Assembly (NCBI GenBank): GCA_963801715.1
Contig: CAWDGB010000017.1
Location: 40,785 to 104,784 of the forward strand
Direction of reading: 5' to 3'
Length of the DNA: 64,000 nt
Source: CAVVJA01 sp963801715
GTDB taxonomy: Bacteria; Actinomycetota; Actinomycetes; Mycobacteriales; Jatrophihabitantaceae
Of this stretch, positions 26,314-35,790 are shown piece by piece. Each line of letters opens with the position of its first letter. The first letter of the stretch is position 1. The notes below the pieces were generated by a model. That model was not told the DNA's origin. It saw only the letters and a program-made list of their open reading frames with translations, and ran no database searches. Made by a program: the position numbers and the translations under genes.

Positions 26314-28212
26314 ATGACGACCGCGCATGGTCTGCAGTCGATCGCCTGGTTGCTCGTCGTCGTCCCCGCCGCTTCCGCCGCGATCCTGCTGTTGGGCGGA
26401 AAGTACGTGGACCGCTGGGGTCAGTGGCTCGGCGCCCTCGTCCCGCCCGCGCTGTTCGTCTACAGCGTGGCCCTGTTCTTCTCGGTAAAGGCCGAGAGCA
26501 ATCGCGAAGTCAGCCTTCAGCTGTACAAGTGGATTCCGGTGGGACGGTTTCAGGTCGAGGTCGGCTTCCTGATCGATCCGCTTTCACTGGTCTTCGTCTT
26601 GCTCATTACGGGCGTCGGCGGCCTCATCCACATCTACTCGCTCGGCTACATGGCGCATGACGCGGGCCGGCGCCGGTTCTTCGGGCAGTTCAACCTGTTC
26701 ATCGCCGCCATGCTGTTGCTGGTTCTCGCCGACAACTACCTCGTGCTTTACGTGGGCTGGGAAGGCGTCGGCCTCGCGTCGTATCTGTTGATCGGCTTCT
26801 ACTACAACCGTCCGTTGGCGGCGACCGCGGCCAAGAAGGCGTTCATCGCCAACCGGGTCGGCGACGTCGGCCTGTCCATCGCAATCATGATCATGTTCGC
26901 CTACTTCGGTACCACGTCGTTCGCCGGCGTGTTCGCGAGCATGACCGGGGCCAGCACCGGAGTCGCGACCGCTCTCGGGTTCATGCTCTTGCTCGGTGCG
27001 TGCGGCAAGTCTGGCCAGTTCCCGCTGCAGACCTGGTTGCCGGACGCCATGGAGGGTCCGACGCCCGTGTCGGCTCTGATCCACGCCGCAACCATGGTCA
27101 CCGCCGGCGTCTACTTGATCGCGCGGTCCAATCCGATCTTCAACGACTCGCAGTCCGCTCGTACCGCTGTGATGATCGTCGGCGCTATCACCCTGCTCTA
27201 CGGGTGTATCTGCGCCTTCGGCCAGGACGACCTGAAACGGGTGCTCGCGTATTCGACGGTCAGCCAGATCGGCTACATGTTCCTCGCCGTGGGCTTGGGC
27301 CAGGGTGGATACACCTACGGCATCATCCACCTGCTCGGGCATGGTTTCTTCAAGGCGGCCCTGTTCCTCTCGGCCGGCGCGATCATGCACGCCATGAATG
27401 ACCGCATCAACATGCGAAGATTCGGCGGCCTGTACAAGGTCATGCCAATCACCTTTTTCACGTTCCTGTGCGGATATCTCGCCATCATCGGGTTCCCGTT
27501 CGCCACGGGCTACTACACCAAAGACAAGATCATCGAGGCCACGTTCGACAAGGGTGGCACATCCGGCGTGCTGCTCGGCTGCGTCGGGCTGCTCGGGGCC
27601 GGCCTGACCGCGTTCTACATGACGCGAGCGCTCGTGATGACGTTCTTCGGCGAGCGTCGCTGGGAGGACGACGTGCACCCGCACGAAGCCCCACCGATCA
27701 TGACGGGGCCGATGATCGTGCTGGCGATCCTGTCGCTGGTCGGCGGATTCCTGCTCACCGTCAACGACGGCGTGCAGAACTGGTTGGAGTCCTCTCTCGG
27801 CCCGACGATCGAGGCGGGGGTGCACCCGGTCTCACAGGCCTTGCTCATAACCGTGACACTGATCATCGTCGCGCTTGGCGTCGCCGCGGCCTGGGGGATC
27901 TTCGCGAGGCACCCGGTTCCGATCGTGCAACCAGCGGGCTCTCCGGTGACGATTGCGGTGCGCCATAACCTTTATGCCGACGCGTTCAACGAGTCGGTCT
28001 TGGTGCGCCCCGGCCAGTGGACGACGCGGGCGCTGGTGTTCCTCGACAACCGGGGCGTCGACGGCGTCGTGAACGGCGTGGCCGCCGGGCTCGGCGGCAC
28101 CTCCTCCCGGGTACGACGATGGCAGACAGGATTCGTGCGCAGCTATGCGCTGTCGATGCTCGGCGGCTCGATCGCCGTGGTAGCGGTGCTGCTGGCGGTG
28201 AGATTCGCATGA
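26314..28212 (+). CDS. nuoL: NADH-quinone oxidoreductase subunit L (antiporter-like)
   Basis: 632 residues, about 15-16 membrane helices plus the long lateral amphipathic helix at the C-terminus. Conserved GWEGVGLASYLLIGFYY (proton-channel Glu), FQTWLPDAMEGPTPVSALIH-type motif and HAATMVTAGVYLIAR are present. ATG at 26314, with AGGAGCG upstream, was chosen over an earlier in-frame start. Confidence 0.95.
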   Translation: MTTAHGLQSIAWLLVVVPAASAAILLLGGKYVDRWGQWLGALVPPALFVYSVALFFSVKAESNREVSLQLYKWIPVGRFQVEVGFLIDPLSLVFVLLITGVGGLIHIYSLGYMAHDAGRRRFFGQFNLFIAAMLLLVLADNYLVLYVGWEGVGLASYLLIGFYYNRPLAATAAKKAFIANRVGDVGLSIAIMIMFAYFGTTSFAGVFASMTGASTGVATALGFMLLLGACGKSGQFPLQTWLPDAMEGPTPVSALIHAATMVTAGVYLIARSNPIFNDSQSARTAVMIVGAITLLYGCICAFGQDDLKRVLAYSTVSQIGYMFLAVGLGQGGYTYGIIHLLGHGFFKAALFLSAGAIMHAMNDRINMRRFGGLYKVMPITFFTFLCGYLAIIGFPFATGYYTKDKIIEATFDKGGTSGVLLGCVGLLGAGLTAFYMTRALVMTFFGERRWEDDVHPHEAPPIMTGPMIVLAILSLVGGFLLTVNDGVQNWLESSLGPTIEAGVHPVSQALLITVTLIIVALGVAAAWGIFARHPVPIVQPAGSPVTIAVRHNLYADAFNESVLVRPGQWTTRALVFLDNRGVDGVVNGVAAGLGGTSSRVRRWQTGFVRSYALSMLGGSIAVVAVLLAVRFA

Positions 28213-28276
28213 GCGCCCGCGCGATTCATAACACCGTGGGGTTCGCGCGGCGTTGTCCTGGACAGGCGGTGGCGTG

Positions 28277-29830
28277 ATGCACAGCTTCGCTCTCGTCGGT
28301 CTGCTGCTCGTGCCGCTCGTCGGATCGCTGGTCGTATTTGTCTTGCCGCAGCGCGATGCCGTGCTGATCAAGTGGTTCACCTTGGTGGTGACGCTGATCG
28401 ATGTCGTCTACATCATCGTGCTCGGCGTAGCTTTCGACACCGGTGCTGGCGCGCCGCGGTTCCAGTTCGTCGGGAGCTGGACCTGGATTGAAGCATTCGG
28501 CGTGGACATCTCCTTCGGCGTCGACGGTATCGCCTTGGTCCTCGTCGCCATGGCGGTAATTCTTGTCCCGGCCGTTGTGCTGGCGTCGTGGAACTCGTTC
28601 GACAGCCAGTCCGACGCAGAGGAGCTCAACGAAAAGCCGCGCAACGTTCGGACGTATTTCGGCTTGGTGCTGCTGCTCGAGTTCTTCATGATCGGCGTGT
28701 TCATCAGCACCGACGTCTTCCTGTTCTATGTGTTCTTCGAGGCGATGCTCGTGCCGATGTACTTCATCATCGGCAGCTTCGGCGGCCCGCGCCGCCAGTA
28801 CGCCGCGATGAAGTTCTTCCTGTACTCGCTGGTCGGCGGCCTGCTGATGTTGGCTGCGGTGATCGGGGTGTATCTGACCTCCGGTACCGGGACGTTCTCG
28901 TTCACTGCCCTGATTGGCCACGTGCCGAACGGCGCCACCCAAAAGTGGCTGTTCCTCGGCTTCTTCATTGCGTTCGCGATCAAGGCACCGTTGGTGCCGT
29001 TCCACACCTGGCTGCCCGACGCAGGCGCTGAGGCACCGGTTGGCGGTGCTGTGCTGCTCGTCGGCGTGCTCGACAAGGTGGGTACGTTCGGCTTCCTGCG
29101 GTACTGCCTGCCGTTGTTCCCCGAGGCGTCGCGCTACTTCGCGCCCATGGTGCTGATCTTGTCGGTCATCGGAATCCTCTACGCGGGGTTCCTCGCGATC
29201 GGTCAGCGAGACATGAAACGCCTGGTCGCCTACACGTCGGTCGCGCACTTCGGATTCATCGGCATCGGCATCTTCGCCTTCACCACTCAAGGTGGCACCG
29301 GAGCCGTCCTCTACATGGTGAACCATGCCTTCTCGACCGGCGCCCTGTTCCTGGTCGTCGGCATCCTGATCGCGCGCGGAAAGTCCCGCCTGGTGGCCGA
29401 CTATGGTGGCGCGGCGAAGGTCACGCCGCTTCTGGGCGGGCTATTCCTACTCGCTGGCCTGTCCGCGCTCGCCCTGCCGGGCATGAGCACTTTCGTCAGC
29501 GAGTTCCTCGTGCTGGTGGGCACCTTCACGCGGCACAAGGGGTTGGCGATCCTCGCCACGACCGGAATCATCCTGGCGGCCTTGTACGTCCTGATCCTTT
29601 ACCAGCGCACGATGCAAGGCGTCGTGAGCGAGAAGGTCCGAAAATTTAAGGATATCAACGTGCGCGAGGCCTTCGCAGTCGCCCCGCTCATCGTTTTGAT
29701 CCTGTTCCTGGGGGTCTACCCGAAGCCTGTCATCGACGTGATCAATCCCGCGATAAGAGCCACGTTGCTGAACGTTGGTCAGGTCGATCCAGCCCCGGCA
29801 TCCAGCACCGCAGTCGGAGGACAGAAGTGA
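28277..29830 (+). CDS. nuoM: NADH-quinone oxidoreductase subunit M (antiporter-like)
   Basis: 517 residues, 14 helices. The channel glutamate is in FYVFFEAMLVPMYF, and the second half-channel region PFHTWLPDAGAEAPVGG is present. ATG at 28277 chosen; an in-frame GTG lies one codon upstream. GTGA overlap with nuoN. Confidence 0.95.
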   Translation: MHSFALVGLLLVPLVGSLVVFVLPQRDAVLIKWFTLVVTLIDVVYIIVLGVAFDTGAGAPRFQFVGSWTWIEAFGVDISFGVDGIALVLVAMAVILVPAVVLASWNSFDSQSDAEELNEKPRNVRTYFGLVLLLEFFMIGVFISTDVFLFYVFFEAMLVPMYFIIGSFGGPRRQYAAMKFFLYSLVGGLLMLAAVIGVYLTSGTGTFSFTALIGHVPNGATQKWLFLGFFIAFAIKAPLVPFHTWLPDAGAEAPVGGAVLLVGVLDKVGTFGFLRYCLPLFPEASRYFAPMVLILSVIGILYAGFLAIGQRDMKRLVAYTSVAHFGFIGIGIFAFTTQGGTGAVLYMVNHAFSTGALFLVVGILIARGKSRLVADYGGAAKVTPLLGGLFLLAGLSALALPGMSTFVSEFLVLVGTFTRHKGLAILATTGIILAALYVLILYQRTMQGVVSEKVRKFKDINVREAFAVAPLIVLILFLGVYPKPVIDVINPAIRATLLNVGQVDPAPASSTAVGGQK

Positions 29831-31383
29831 CTCTCGCCGCCGCTCCGGCGCAGCTGAATGCGCCCTCGATCGCCTACCACGCGTTGTGGCCGATTTTCAT
29901 CGTGCTGGGCGTCGCGTGCGTCGGTGTGCTGGTCGAGGCGTTTGTCCCGCGTACCGAGCGATACGCCACGCAACTTGGCCTGTCCGTCGCCGGCCTGGTT
30001 GCCGCGTTTATCGCCGTGATTCTGTTGCGAGGCACGTCATTGACGACGGTGGCCGGTGCGCTGGCCATCGACGGCACCGGCCTGTTTCTCCAAGGCTCCA
30101 TCCTCGTGCTGGCCTTGTTGGCCGTGCTCCTCATCGCCGAGCGGTCACTCGAGCGCAGCCCGATCGTGGCGCAGGCTGCCGTCGTCGTGGGATCGCCGCG
30201 TGACCGCGAGCTGGCTCGCTCCGGCCGGATCCAGACCGAGGTCTTTCCGCTCGCGATGTTCGCTGTCGGCGGCATGCTGATCTTCCCGGTGTCCAACAAC
30301 CTGTTACTCATGTTCGTCGCCCTCGAGGTGCTGTCCCTGCCCCTCTACCTGATGGCCGGGATGGCGCGCTACCGCAGGCTGCTGTCGCAGGAAGCCGCCA
30401 TGAAGTACTTCCTGCTCGGTGCGTTCGCTTCGGCGTTCTTCCTGTATGGAATCGCCTTGCTGTACGGGTATGCGAACTCCGTCGACCTCTCCGGGATCCT
30501 GGCGGCCGCCTCTACGTCGAACAAGCCGGATGCCTTGCTCTACCTCGGGCTCGCCCTGCTCCTCGTGGGGTTGTTCTTCAAGGCCAGCGTCGCGCCGTTC
30601 CACAGCTGGACGCCGGACGTCTACGAAGGATCACCCACCGCCGTCACGGCGTTCATGGCGGCATGCACGAAGGTCGCAGCGTTCGGCGCGATCATCCGAG
30701 TTCTCTATGTGGGTTTCGCATCGACCAAGTGGGACTGGCGGCCCATCATCTGGGCTGTTGCCATAACGTCGATGGTCGTGGGTGCCGTCTTCGCCCTGAC
30801 CCAGACGAATGTGAAGCGGATCCTCGCCTACTCCTCGATTGCCCACGCTGGGTTCATCCTGGTCGGCATCGTGGCCGTGACCCGGGATGCCATAGCAAGC
30901 ACGCTCTTCTACCTCGTGACGTATGGGTTCGCCACAATCGCCGCGTTCGGTCTCGTCACCCTGGTTCGTGATGCCAATGGCGAGGCGGTGCAGCTATCGC
31001 AGTGGGCCGGGTTGGCGCGCAAGGGTCCGCTCGTAGCACCGCTGATGACGATTCTGCTGTTGTCGATGGCAGGCATTCCGCTGACTGCGGGTTTCATCGG
31101 CAAGTTCTACGTGTTCCGTGCGGCTTACGACGAAGCCGCACCGCTCGTTGTCATCGCCCTTTTGACCTCGGCCGTCGCAGCGTTCTTCTATCTGCGTATC
31201 ATCGTGCTGATGTTCTTCGCGGAACCGCCGGAGAACGGCCCAACGATCACGATTCCGTCGCCGCTGACCACGATCGCGCTCACCCTCGCGGCAGCTGTCA
31301 CCATCTGGCTCGGCATCTTCCCCCAGCCGATCCTCGACCTGGCCAACAACGCCGCGCATCTGCAGACGGTGTTACCGGGGTGA
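29827..31383 (+). CDS. nuoN: NADH-quinone oxidoreductase subunit N (antiporter-like)
   Basis: 518 residues, 14 helices. FVALEVLSLPLYLMAGMARY carries the channel Glu, and PFHSWTPDVYEGSPTAVTAF is the second half-channel. Last subunit gene of complex I; its stop overlaps the GTG start of the prenyl synthase gene (GTGA), indicating coupled translation. Confidence 0.96.
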   Translation: MTLAAAPAQLNAPSIAYHALWPIFIVLGVACVGVLVEAFVPRTERYATQLGLSVAGLVAAFIAVILLRGTSLTTVAGALAIDGTGLFLQGSILVLALLAVLLIAERSLERSPIVAQAAVVVGSPRDRELARSGRIQTEVFPLAMFAVGGMLIFPVSNNLLLMFVALEVLSLPLYLMAGMARYRRLLSQEAAMKYFLLGAFASAFFLYGIALLYGYANSVDLSGILAAASTSNKPDALLYLGLALLLVGLFFKASVAPFHSWTPDVYEGSPTAVTAFMAACTKVAAFGAIIRVLYVGFASTKWDWRPIIWAVAITSMVVGAVFALTQTNVKRILAYSSIAHAGFILVGIVAVTRDAIASTLFYLVTYGFATIAAFGLVTLVRDANGEAVQLSQWAGLARKGPLVAPLMTILLLSMAGIPLTAGFIGKFYVFRAAYDEAAPLVVIALLTSAVAAFFYLRIIVLMFFAEPPENGPTITIPSPLTTIALTLAAAVTIWLGIFPQPILDLANNAAHLQTVLPG

Positions 31384-32372
31384 GTCCTGCCCCCATCGGC
31401 GTCGTTTTCGAGGACGCCGAGCTGGAGCGTTCGGTTCGGTCAGGACTGGACGAGGTCGAGACCGGTCTGCGGGCCGCCGTTCGATCCGATAACGAGATTC
31501 TTGACATTTCCGCGCGCCACCTGGTCGACGCCGGCGGGAAGCGGTTCCGTCCGCTCCTGACGCTACTGTCGAGCCACTTCGGCGACCCGGGCGCTCCGGA
31601 GATCATCACGGCCGGAGTGGTGGTGGAGCTGACCCACCTCGCGACGCTGTACCACGACGACGTCATGGATGAGGCGCTCGTTCGACGCGGTGCGGCGTCG
31701 GCCAACGCTCGGTGGGGAAACACCGTCGCGATCTTGACCGGCGACTTCCTCTTCGCGCGGGCGTCCGACCTGCTCGCCGATCTCGGTCCAGCGGCGGTCC
31801 GGCTGCAGGCCCGAACGTTCGAACGGCTGGTCGCCGGCCAGATTCGCGAAACTGTGGGCCCAGGGGACACCAACCCGATCACCCACTACCTGCAGGTGCT
31901 CTCCGACAAGACCGGATCCTTGATCGCCACCTCCGCGCAGTTCGGCGCCGAGTTCGCTCGCGTCGACCGATCGATCGTCGACGTATTGCGGCGGTTCGGG
32001 GAGCAGATCGGAGTGGCTTTCCAACTCTCCGACGACATACTCGACATCGCCTCCGAGTCGACGGTATCGGGCAAGATGCCGGGCACCGATCTGCGCGAGG
32101 GCGTTCGAACCCTGCCGGTGCTGTATGCCTTGCGGTCCGCGGATCCCGACGATGCGCGGCTGCGCGAGCTGGTTTCCGGCCCGCTGGCTGACGATTCTCT
32201 TCATGCCGAGGCGTTGGCGCTGCTGCGCGTTTCGGCCGCGGTGGCCGAGGCGCGACGCACCCTGCAGAGTTACGCCGACGCGAGCCGGGCCATGTTGGCT
32301 GCGCTGCCTGCCCGGCCGGCCCGGGACGCTCTCGAGGCGTTGACCGACGTGGTGGTTGCCCGCACTAGCTGA
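31380..32372 (+). CDS. long-chain polyprenyl diphosphate synthase
   Basis: 330 residues; trans-prenyltransferase with both Asp-rich motifs, LYHDDVMDEA and FQLSDDILDIA, plus GGKRFRPLLTLLSS near the N-terminus. It condenses isopentenyl diphosphate onto an allylic primer to build the C35-C50 tail. The small residues before the first Asp motif suit a long product, but chain length cannot be fixed from sequence. Translationally coupled to nuoN, it very probably makes the menaquinone side chain for the respiratory module (GrcC-type). Confidence 0.9.
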   Translation: MSPAPIGVVFEDAELERSVRSGLDEVETGLRAAVRSDNEILDISARHLVDAGGKRFRPLLTLLSSHFGDPGAPEIITAGVVVELTHLATLYHDDVMDEALVRRGAASANARWGNTVAILTGDFLFARASDLLADLGPAAVRLQARTFERLVAGQIRETVGPGDTNPITHYLQVLSDKTGSLIATSAQFGAEFARVDRSIVDVLRRFGEQIGVAFQLSDDILDIASESTVSGKMPGTDLREGVRTLPVLYALRSADPDDARLRELVSGPLADDSLHAEALALLRVSAAVAEARRTLQSYADASRAMLAALPARPARDALEALTDVVVARTS

Positions 32373-32392
32373 GTCGCCCGCAAGCCGATCGA

Positions 32393-33130
32393 TCACAGCC
32401 AAGGATCAAGGTCCGGCGCCGCAGTCAGCGCCTCGTCGGCGGCTGACGTTCGACCGGTGAGCCACGCAAGCACGGCCCAGTCCGGGCCGCGCACGTCGAC
32501 TGGATCCTCGCCTGGCACGGCCCATTCGCGGCCGACGAGCTCCGAATTGAGCGACCCGTCAGCCGTCACCTCGAGCCGAAGGGGTCGTCGGGCGCGATCC
32601 GGCAACCGATCAGCCAGCCGGGGCAAGAGCACCGCGACGAAATCGGCCGGCCACTGGTCCACGGTGTACCCCGAATCGGCGTCGACCCGGTGCACCTCGA
32701 CCTCCTGCCACCGCGCCCTGATCCACCTGCGGCACGGTCGGCTGTCTGCCGTCGCATCCCAGGCATCGGCATCGGCCACCGCGCCGAACAGCCGGTCGAG
32801 CCGGTCGGCCGACTCACGCACGTCGGCCAGCTGTTCGAGCACCGGGCGCCCGGCACCGGCTTCGATGCCGGCCGCCCGACCTTCGGGGCCGTTCGGATAC
32901 CGTTTCACGATTTCTCCGCGTAACGCACCGGACAGTGCCCGCGCGATGCTGTCCGCATTGCGGGCGATGTGCGTCAACACGTGACCGCGTGTCCAGTTCG
33001 GCAAGGCGATTGGCGCGGCCATGTCGGCATCGGCCCAGCGCTGCCCGTCGAAGTCGGCGATCATCGCCGACGTTGACGCGCGCATCGCGGTAAGCCGAGT
33101 GAACAGATCTGCGGATGTCACGGCCGCCAT
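32393..33130 (-). CDS. maleylpyruvate isomerase / DinB-fold family protein
   Basis: 245 residues. The N-terminal four-helix domain has LPNWTRGHVLTHIARNAD (metal-ligand His) and the family motif RWQEVEVHRVDADSGY with the other His. This is the mycothiol-dependent metalloenzyme superfamily of actinobacteria. Which thiol-dependent reaction it performs is unknown. Convergent with the prenyl synthase and seven bases downstream of the thpR stop. Confidence 0.8.
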   Translation of the reverse strand: MAAVTSADLFTRLTAMRASTSAMIADFDGQRWADADMAAPIALPNWTRGHVLTHIARNADSIARALSGALRGEIVKRYPNGPEGRAAGIEAGAGRPVLEQLADVRESADRLDRLFGAVADADAWDATADSRPCRRWIRARWQEVEVHRVDADSGYTVDQWPADFVAVLLPRLADRLPDRARRPLRLEVTADGSLNSELVGREWAVPGEDPVDVRGPDWAVLAWLTGRTSAADEALTAAPDLDPWL

Positions 33131-33136
33131 GTTGCC

Positions 33137-33676
33137 CTAGCGACGGGTGATCGGCCAGGATTCGAGCTCGGTGTAGGTCGGCCGTGGGCCGACCTTGCTC
33201 CGGACCAGGCTGACCCGATCCATGGGCCACGGCGGTCCGGCGTATGACGCGAGCGCCTTCACCCACGGCCGCAAATCAGCTCCAGCGCGGCCACGCGCGA
33301 TGGTGAGATGGGGGTGAAACCGGCGATCTGCTACCTCGATGCCGGTGTGTCGCGCGGCTGCTGCGGCGCGGCCGGCCAGCTCGGTCAGCGGCGCCACATC
33401 ACCGGCCACGCCCAACCAGAGCACGCCGCGGCCAAACCGCCCTGCGCCCGCTAGCTGGAGCTCGGTGGGAGCTGCTCGCTGAGCGGCCCGGCCCAGGACG
33501 GTGCCCAGTCGAGGCACGGTTGCTTCGTCGACCTCGCCGAGAAACGCGAGCGTGATGTGCCAGCGGCTATCGGGCAGCCATCGCGGCGCAACACCGTCCA
33601 GGCGCAGCGCCGCGACCGCCGCCGCCAGGTCAGCGATTGCCCGATCTGACGGCCACACCGCTACGAACAGCCGCAC
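33137..33676 (-). CDS. thpR: RNA 2',3'-cyclic phosphodiesterase (2H / LigT family)
   Basis: 179 residues. The two catalytic HxTx motifs are HITLAFLGEVD and HPHLTIARGRAG. RLFVAVWP at the N-terminus is typical. It opens 2',3'-cyclic phosphates on RNA ends. Probably co-transcribed with the DinB-fold gene and, less tightly, with rarD upstream. Confidence 0.9.
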   Translation of the reverse strand: MRLFVAVWPSDRAIADLAAAVAALRLDGVAPRWLPDSRWHITLAFLGEVDEATVPRLGTVLGRAAQRAAPTELQLAGAGRFGRGVLWLGVAGDVAPLTELAGRAAAAARHTGIEVADRRFHPHLTIARGRAGADLRPWVKALASYAGPPWPMDRVSLVRSKVGPRPTYTELESWPITRR

Positions 33677-33700
33677 CCGGCCATCCTTCCGGCTTGCCCA

Positions 33701-34645
33701 TCATGCGGTAGACCCGGACCGGGACAACACGGGCTCGGCCTCGACCGGCTCGGGCGGCAGGCGCCGACGCTGGCTCCGTATCCCGTCCACGGTGAGAACA
33801 ATCAGCGCGATCCACACCAGCGTGAAACCGACCCACCGGACCGGAGGCATGGGCTCATGGTCGATGCCGACGCCGACCGCGAACTGCAGTACCGGCGCCA
33901 GGTATTGCAGAAGGCCGACAGTCGAGAGGGGTAGTCGGCGGGTAGCTGCGGCGAAGAACAGAAGTGGAATAGCGGTCACGACGCCGGTTGTGGCGAGGAG
34001 CGGGGTGTTGCCTCCGCCGTGGTGCGCGAAGACCAGCGTGCCCTGCGTTTGCAGCACCAGTAACACGGTCAATGCCGGCAGGGCCAGGACACCGGTCTCG
34101 ACCGCCAGCGATTCCGCCGCGCCGACGGCTGCTCGTTTCTTGAAGAACCCGTACATACCGAAGGACATCGCCAGCACGAGCGCGATCCACGGCAAGCGCC
34201 CGTAATCGACCGCAAGCACGACGATGGCGATCGAGGCAATGCCCACGGCCACCCACTGCGGTCGTCGTAGCGTCTCGCGCAGCACGAACACGCCAAGCAG
34301 GATGGTGATGAGTGGGTTGATGAAGTAGCCGAGGCTCGTCTCTACGACCTGCCCGGAATTGACGCCCCAGATGTAGGTACACCAGTTCACGCTGATGACC
34401 GCCGCGGCCAGGATCAGCAACGTGCGCCGACGCCGATCAGCCAGAACCCGCCGCACCGAACGCCACGCTCGGGTACGCCATAGCACGAGCATGACGAACA
34501 GAAGTGACCACAAGATGCGATGAGCGAGAATCTCCAGCGCACTGGCCGGTTTCAATAGTGGAAAGTACAGCGGGAAAGTGCCCCAGAGCAGGTACGCTGC
34601 CGCTCCATAAAGCAGCCCCCGGCGCGTCTCGGCGTCGGTTTCCAC
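33701..34645 (-). CDS. rarD: RarD-type EamA transporter
   Basis: 314 residues with ten predicted membrane helices. RarD signatures are LLYGAAAYLLWGTFPLYFP, LEILAHRILWSLLF, WGVNSGQVVETSLGYFINPL and the C-terminal QYLAPVLQFAVGV. The GTG at 34645 was chosen because it places the first helix at the usual distance; the frame extends further up without family similarity. The transported compound is unknown (drug/metabolite transporter superfamily). Confidence 0.88.
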   Translation of the reverse strand: METDAETRRGLLYGAAAYLLWGTFPLYFPLLKPASALEILAHRILWSLLFVMLVLWRTRAWRSVRRVLADRRRRTLLILAAAVISVNWCTYIWGVNSGQVVETSLGYFINPLITILLGVFVLRETLRRPQWVAVGIASIAIVVLAVDYGRLPWIALVLAMSFGMYGFFKKRAAVGAAESLAVETGVLALPALTVLLVLQTQGTLVFAHHGGGNTPLLATTGVVTAIPLLFFAAATRRLPLSTVGLLQYLAPVLQFAVGVGIDHEPMPPVRWVGFTLVWIALIVLTVDGIRSQRRRLPPEPVEAEPVLSRSGSTA

Positions 34646-34743
34646 GCGGTAGAGGCTACGGCTTCCGGCCGTGGGTGCCTCGGGCCATTGCGCTGCGGGT
34701 GGCTTTGTCCAGTGTTCTGCGGCGCAGGACAATTAGCGGGCGA

Positions 34744-35790
34744 TCAGGCGATGGTCCAGGTGTCCCTGCCGTGCAGCAACGCGTCGAGAGCTGCCGTATC
34801 GGCCGCGTCCTTGGCTAGGGCGTGGTCGAGCTGTGCGGCCATCAGCCCGTCGTATGTGGGCCGAGTCACATCACGGAAAACGCCCATCGGCGCGTACCGA
34901 ACGTCATTCGACGAGAGTCGTGACAGCGCGAACGCATAGGCCGGATCGTCGGTCCGGGCGTCGTGGACGACGATGCGCGGATCATCCTCGGCGAAGTCGT
35001 CGGCTACCGCGAGCGCCCCGGTCTGTGGGTCGCGGACGACCGCCCTACGCCCCTCGGCGCCGAAGCGCAGCGGTTGCCCGTGTTCGAGTGGAATGATCCA
35101 CTCATCGCGAGTCGCCGCATCCTTGATGATCTCGAATGCGCCGTCGTTGAAGATGTTGCAGTTCTGGTAGATCTCCACGAACGCGGTGCCTTGATGGTGT
35201 GCCGCCTCCCGAAGCACGGATGTCAGATGCTTGCGGTCCGAGTCCAGCGTGCGGGCGACGAAGGTGGCCTCGGCGCCGAGGGCCAGGGAGATGGGGTTGA
35301 ACGGATTGTCGAGCGAGCCGAACGGCGTCGACTTGGTCACCTTGCCTTGCTCGGACGTCGGCGAGTACTGGCCCTTGGTGAGCCCGTAGATCCGGTTGTT
35401 GAACAGCAGAATCTTGAGGTTGACGTTGCGCCGGAGCGCGTGGATCAGGTGATTACCGCCAATCGACAGCGCGTCGCCGTCGCCAGTAACGACCCACACC
35501 GACAGATCCGGCCGCGTCGAGCAAAGTCCGGTCGCGATAGCCGGTGCTCTGCCGTGAATCGAGTGCATGCCGTAGGTGTTCATGTAGTACGGGAACCGGG
35601 ACGAGCACCCGATGCCGGAGACGAAAACGATGTTGTGCCGAGGAATGCCAAGCTCCGGCATGAACCCTTGGACTGCGGCAAGGATCGCGTAGTCGCCGCA
35701 GCCAGGGCACCACCGCACTTCCTGGTCCGTCTTGAAGTCCTTGGGCTTGAGGTCAAGCCTGGTGCCCCCTGGAACAGCCGGGTCAGTCAT
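34744..35790 (-). CDS. korB: 2-oxoacid:ferredoxin oxidoreductase beta subunit
   Basis: 348 residues. The thiamine diphosphate and cluster region has WCPGCGDYAILAAVQ, FVSGIGCSSRFPYYMNTYG, VVTGDGDALSIGGNHLIHAL and NNRIYGLTKGQYSPTS. With KorA it decarboxylates 2-oxoglutarate (or another 2-oxoacid) to the CoA ester and reduces ferredoxin. Actinobacterial KorAB offers an alternative to 2-oxoglutarate dehydrogenase. Its start overlaps the end of korA by 8 bases. Confidence 0.93.
   Translation of the reverse strand: MTDPAVPGGTRLDLKPKDFKTDQEVRWCPGCGDYAILAAVQGFMPELGIPRHNIVFVSGIGCSSRFPYYMNTYGMHSIHGRAPAIATGLCSTRPDLSVWVVTGDGDALSIGGNHLIHALRRNVNLKILLFNNRIYGLTKGQYSPTSEQGKVTKSTPFGSLDNPFNPISLALGAEATFVARTLDSDRKHLTSVLREAAHHQGTAFVEIYQNCNIFNDGAFEIIKDAATRDEWIIPLEHGQPLRFGAEGRRAVVRDPQTGALAVADDFAEDDPRIVVHDARTDDPAYAFALSRLSSNDVRYAPMGVFRDVTRPTYDGLMAAQLDHALAKDAADTAALDALLHGRDTWTIA

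Noticed and set aside
22510..29326. Several 300-420-residue minus-strand frames opposite nuoG-nuoM
   Set aside because: They are His/Asp/Glu/Arg-rich mirror images of hydrophobic nuo proteins, not genes.
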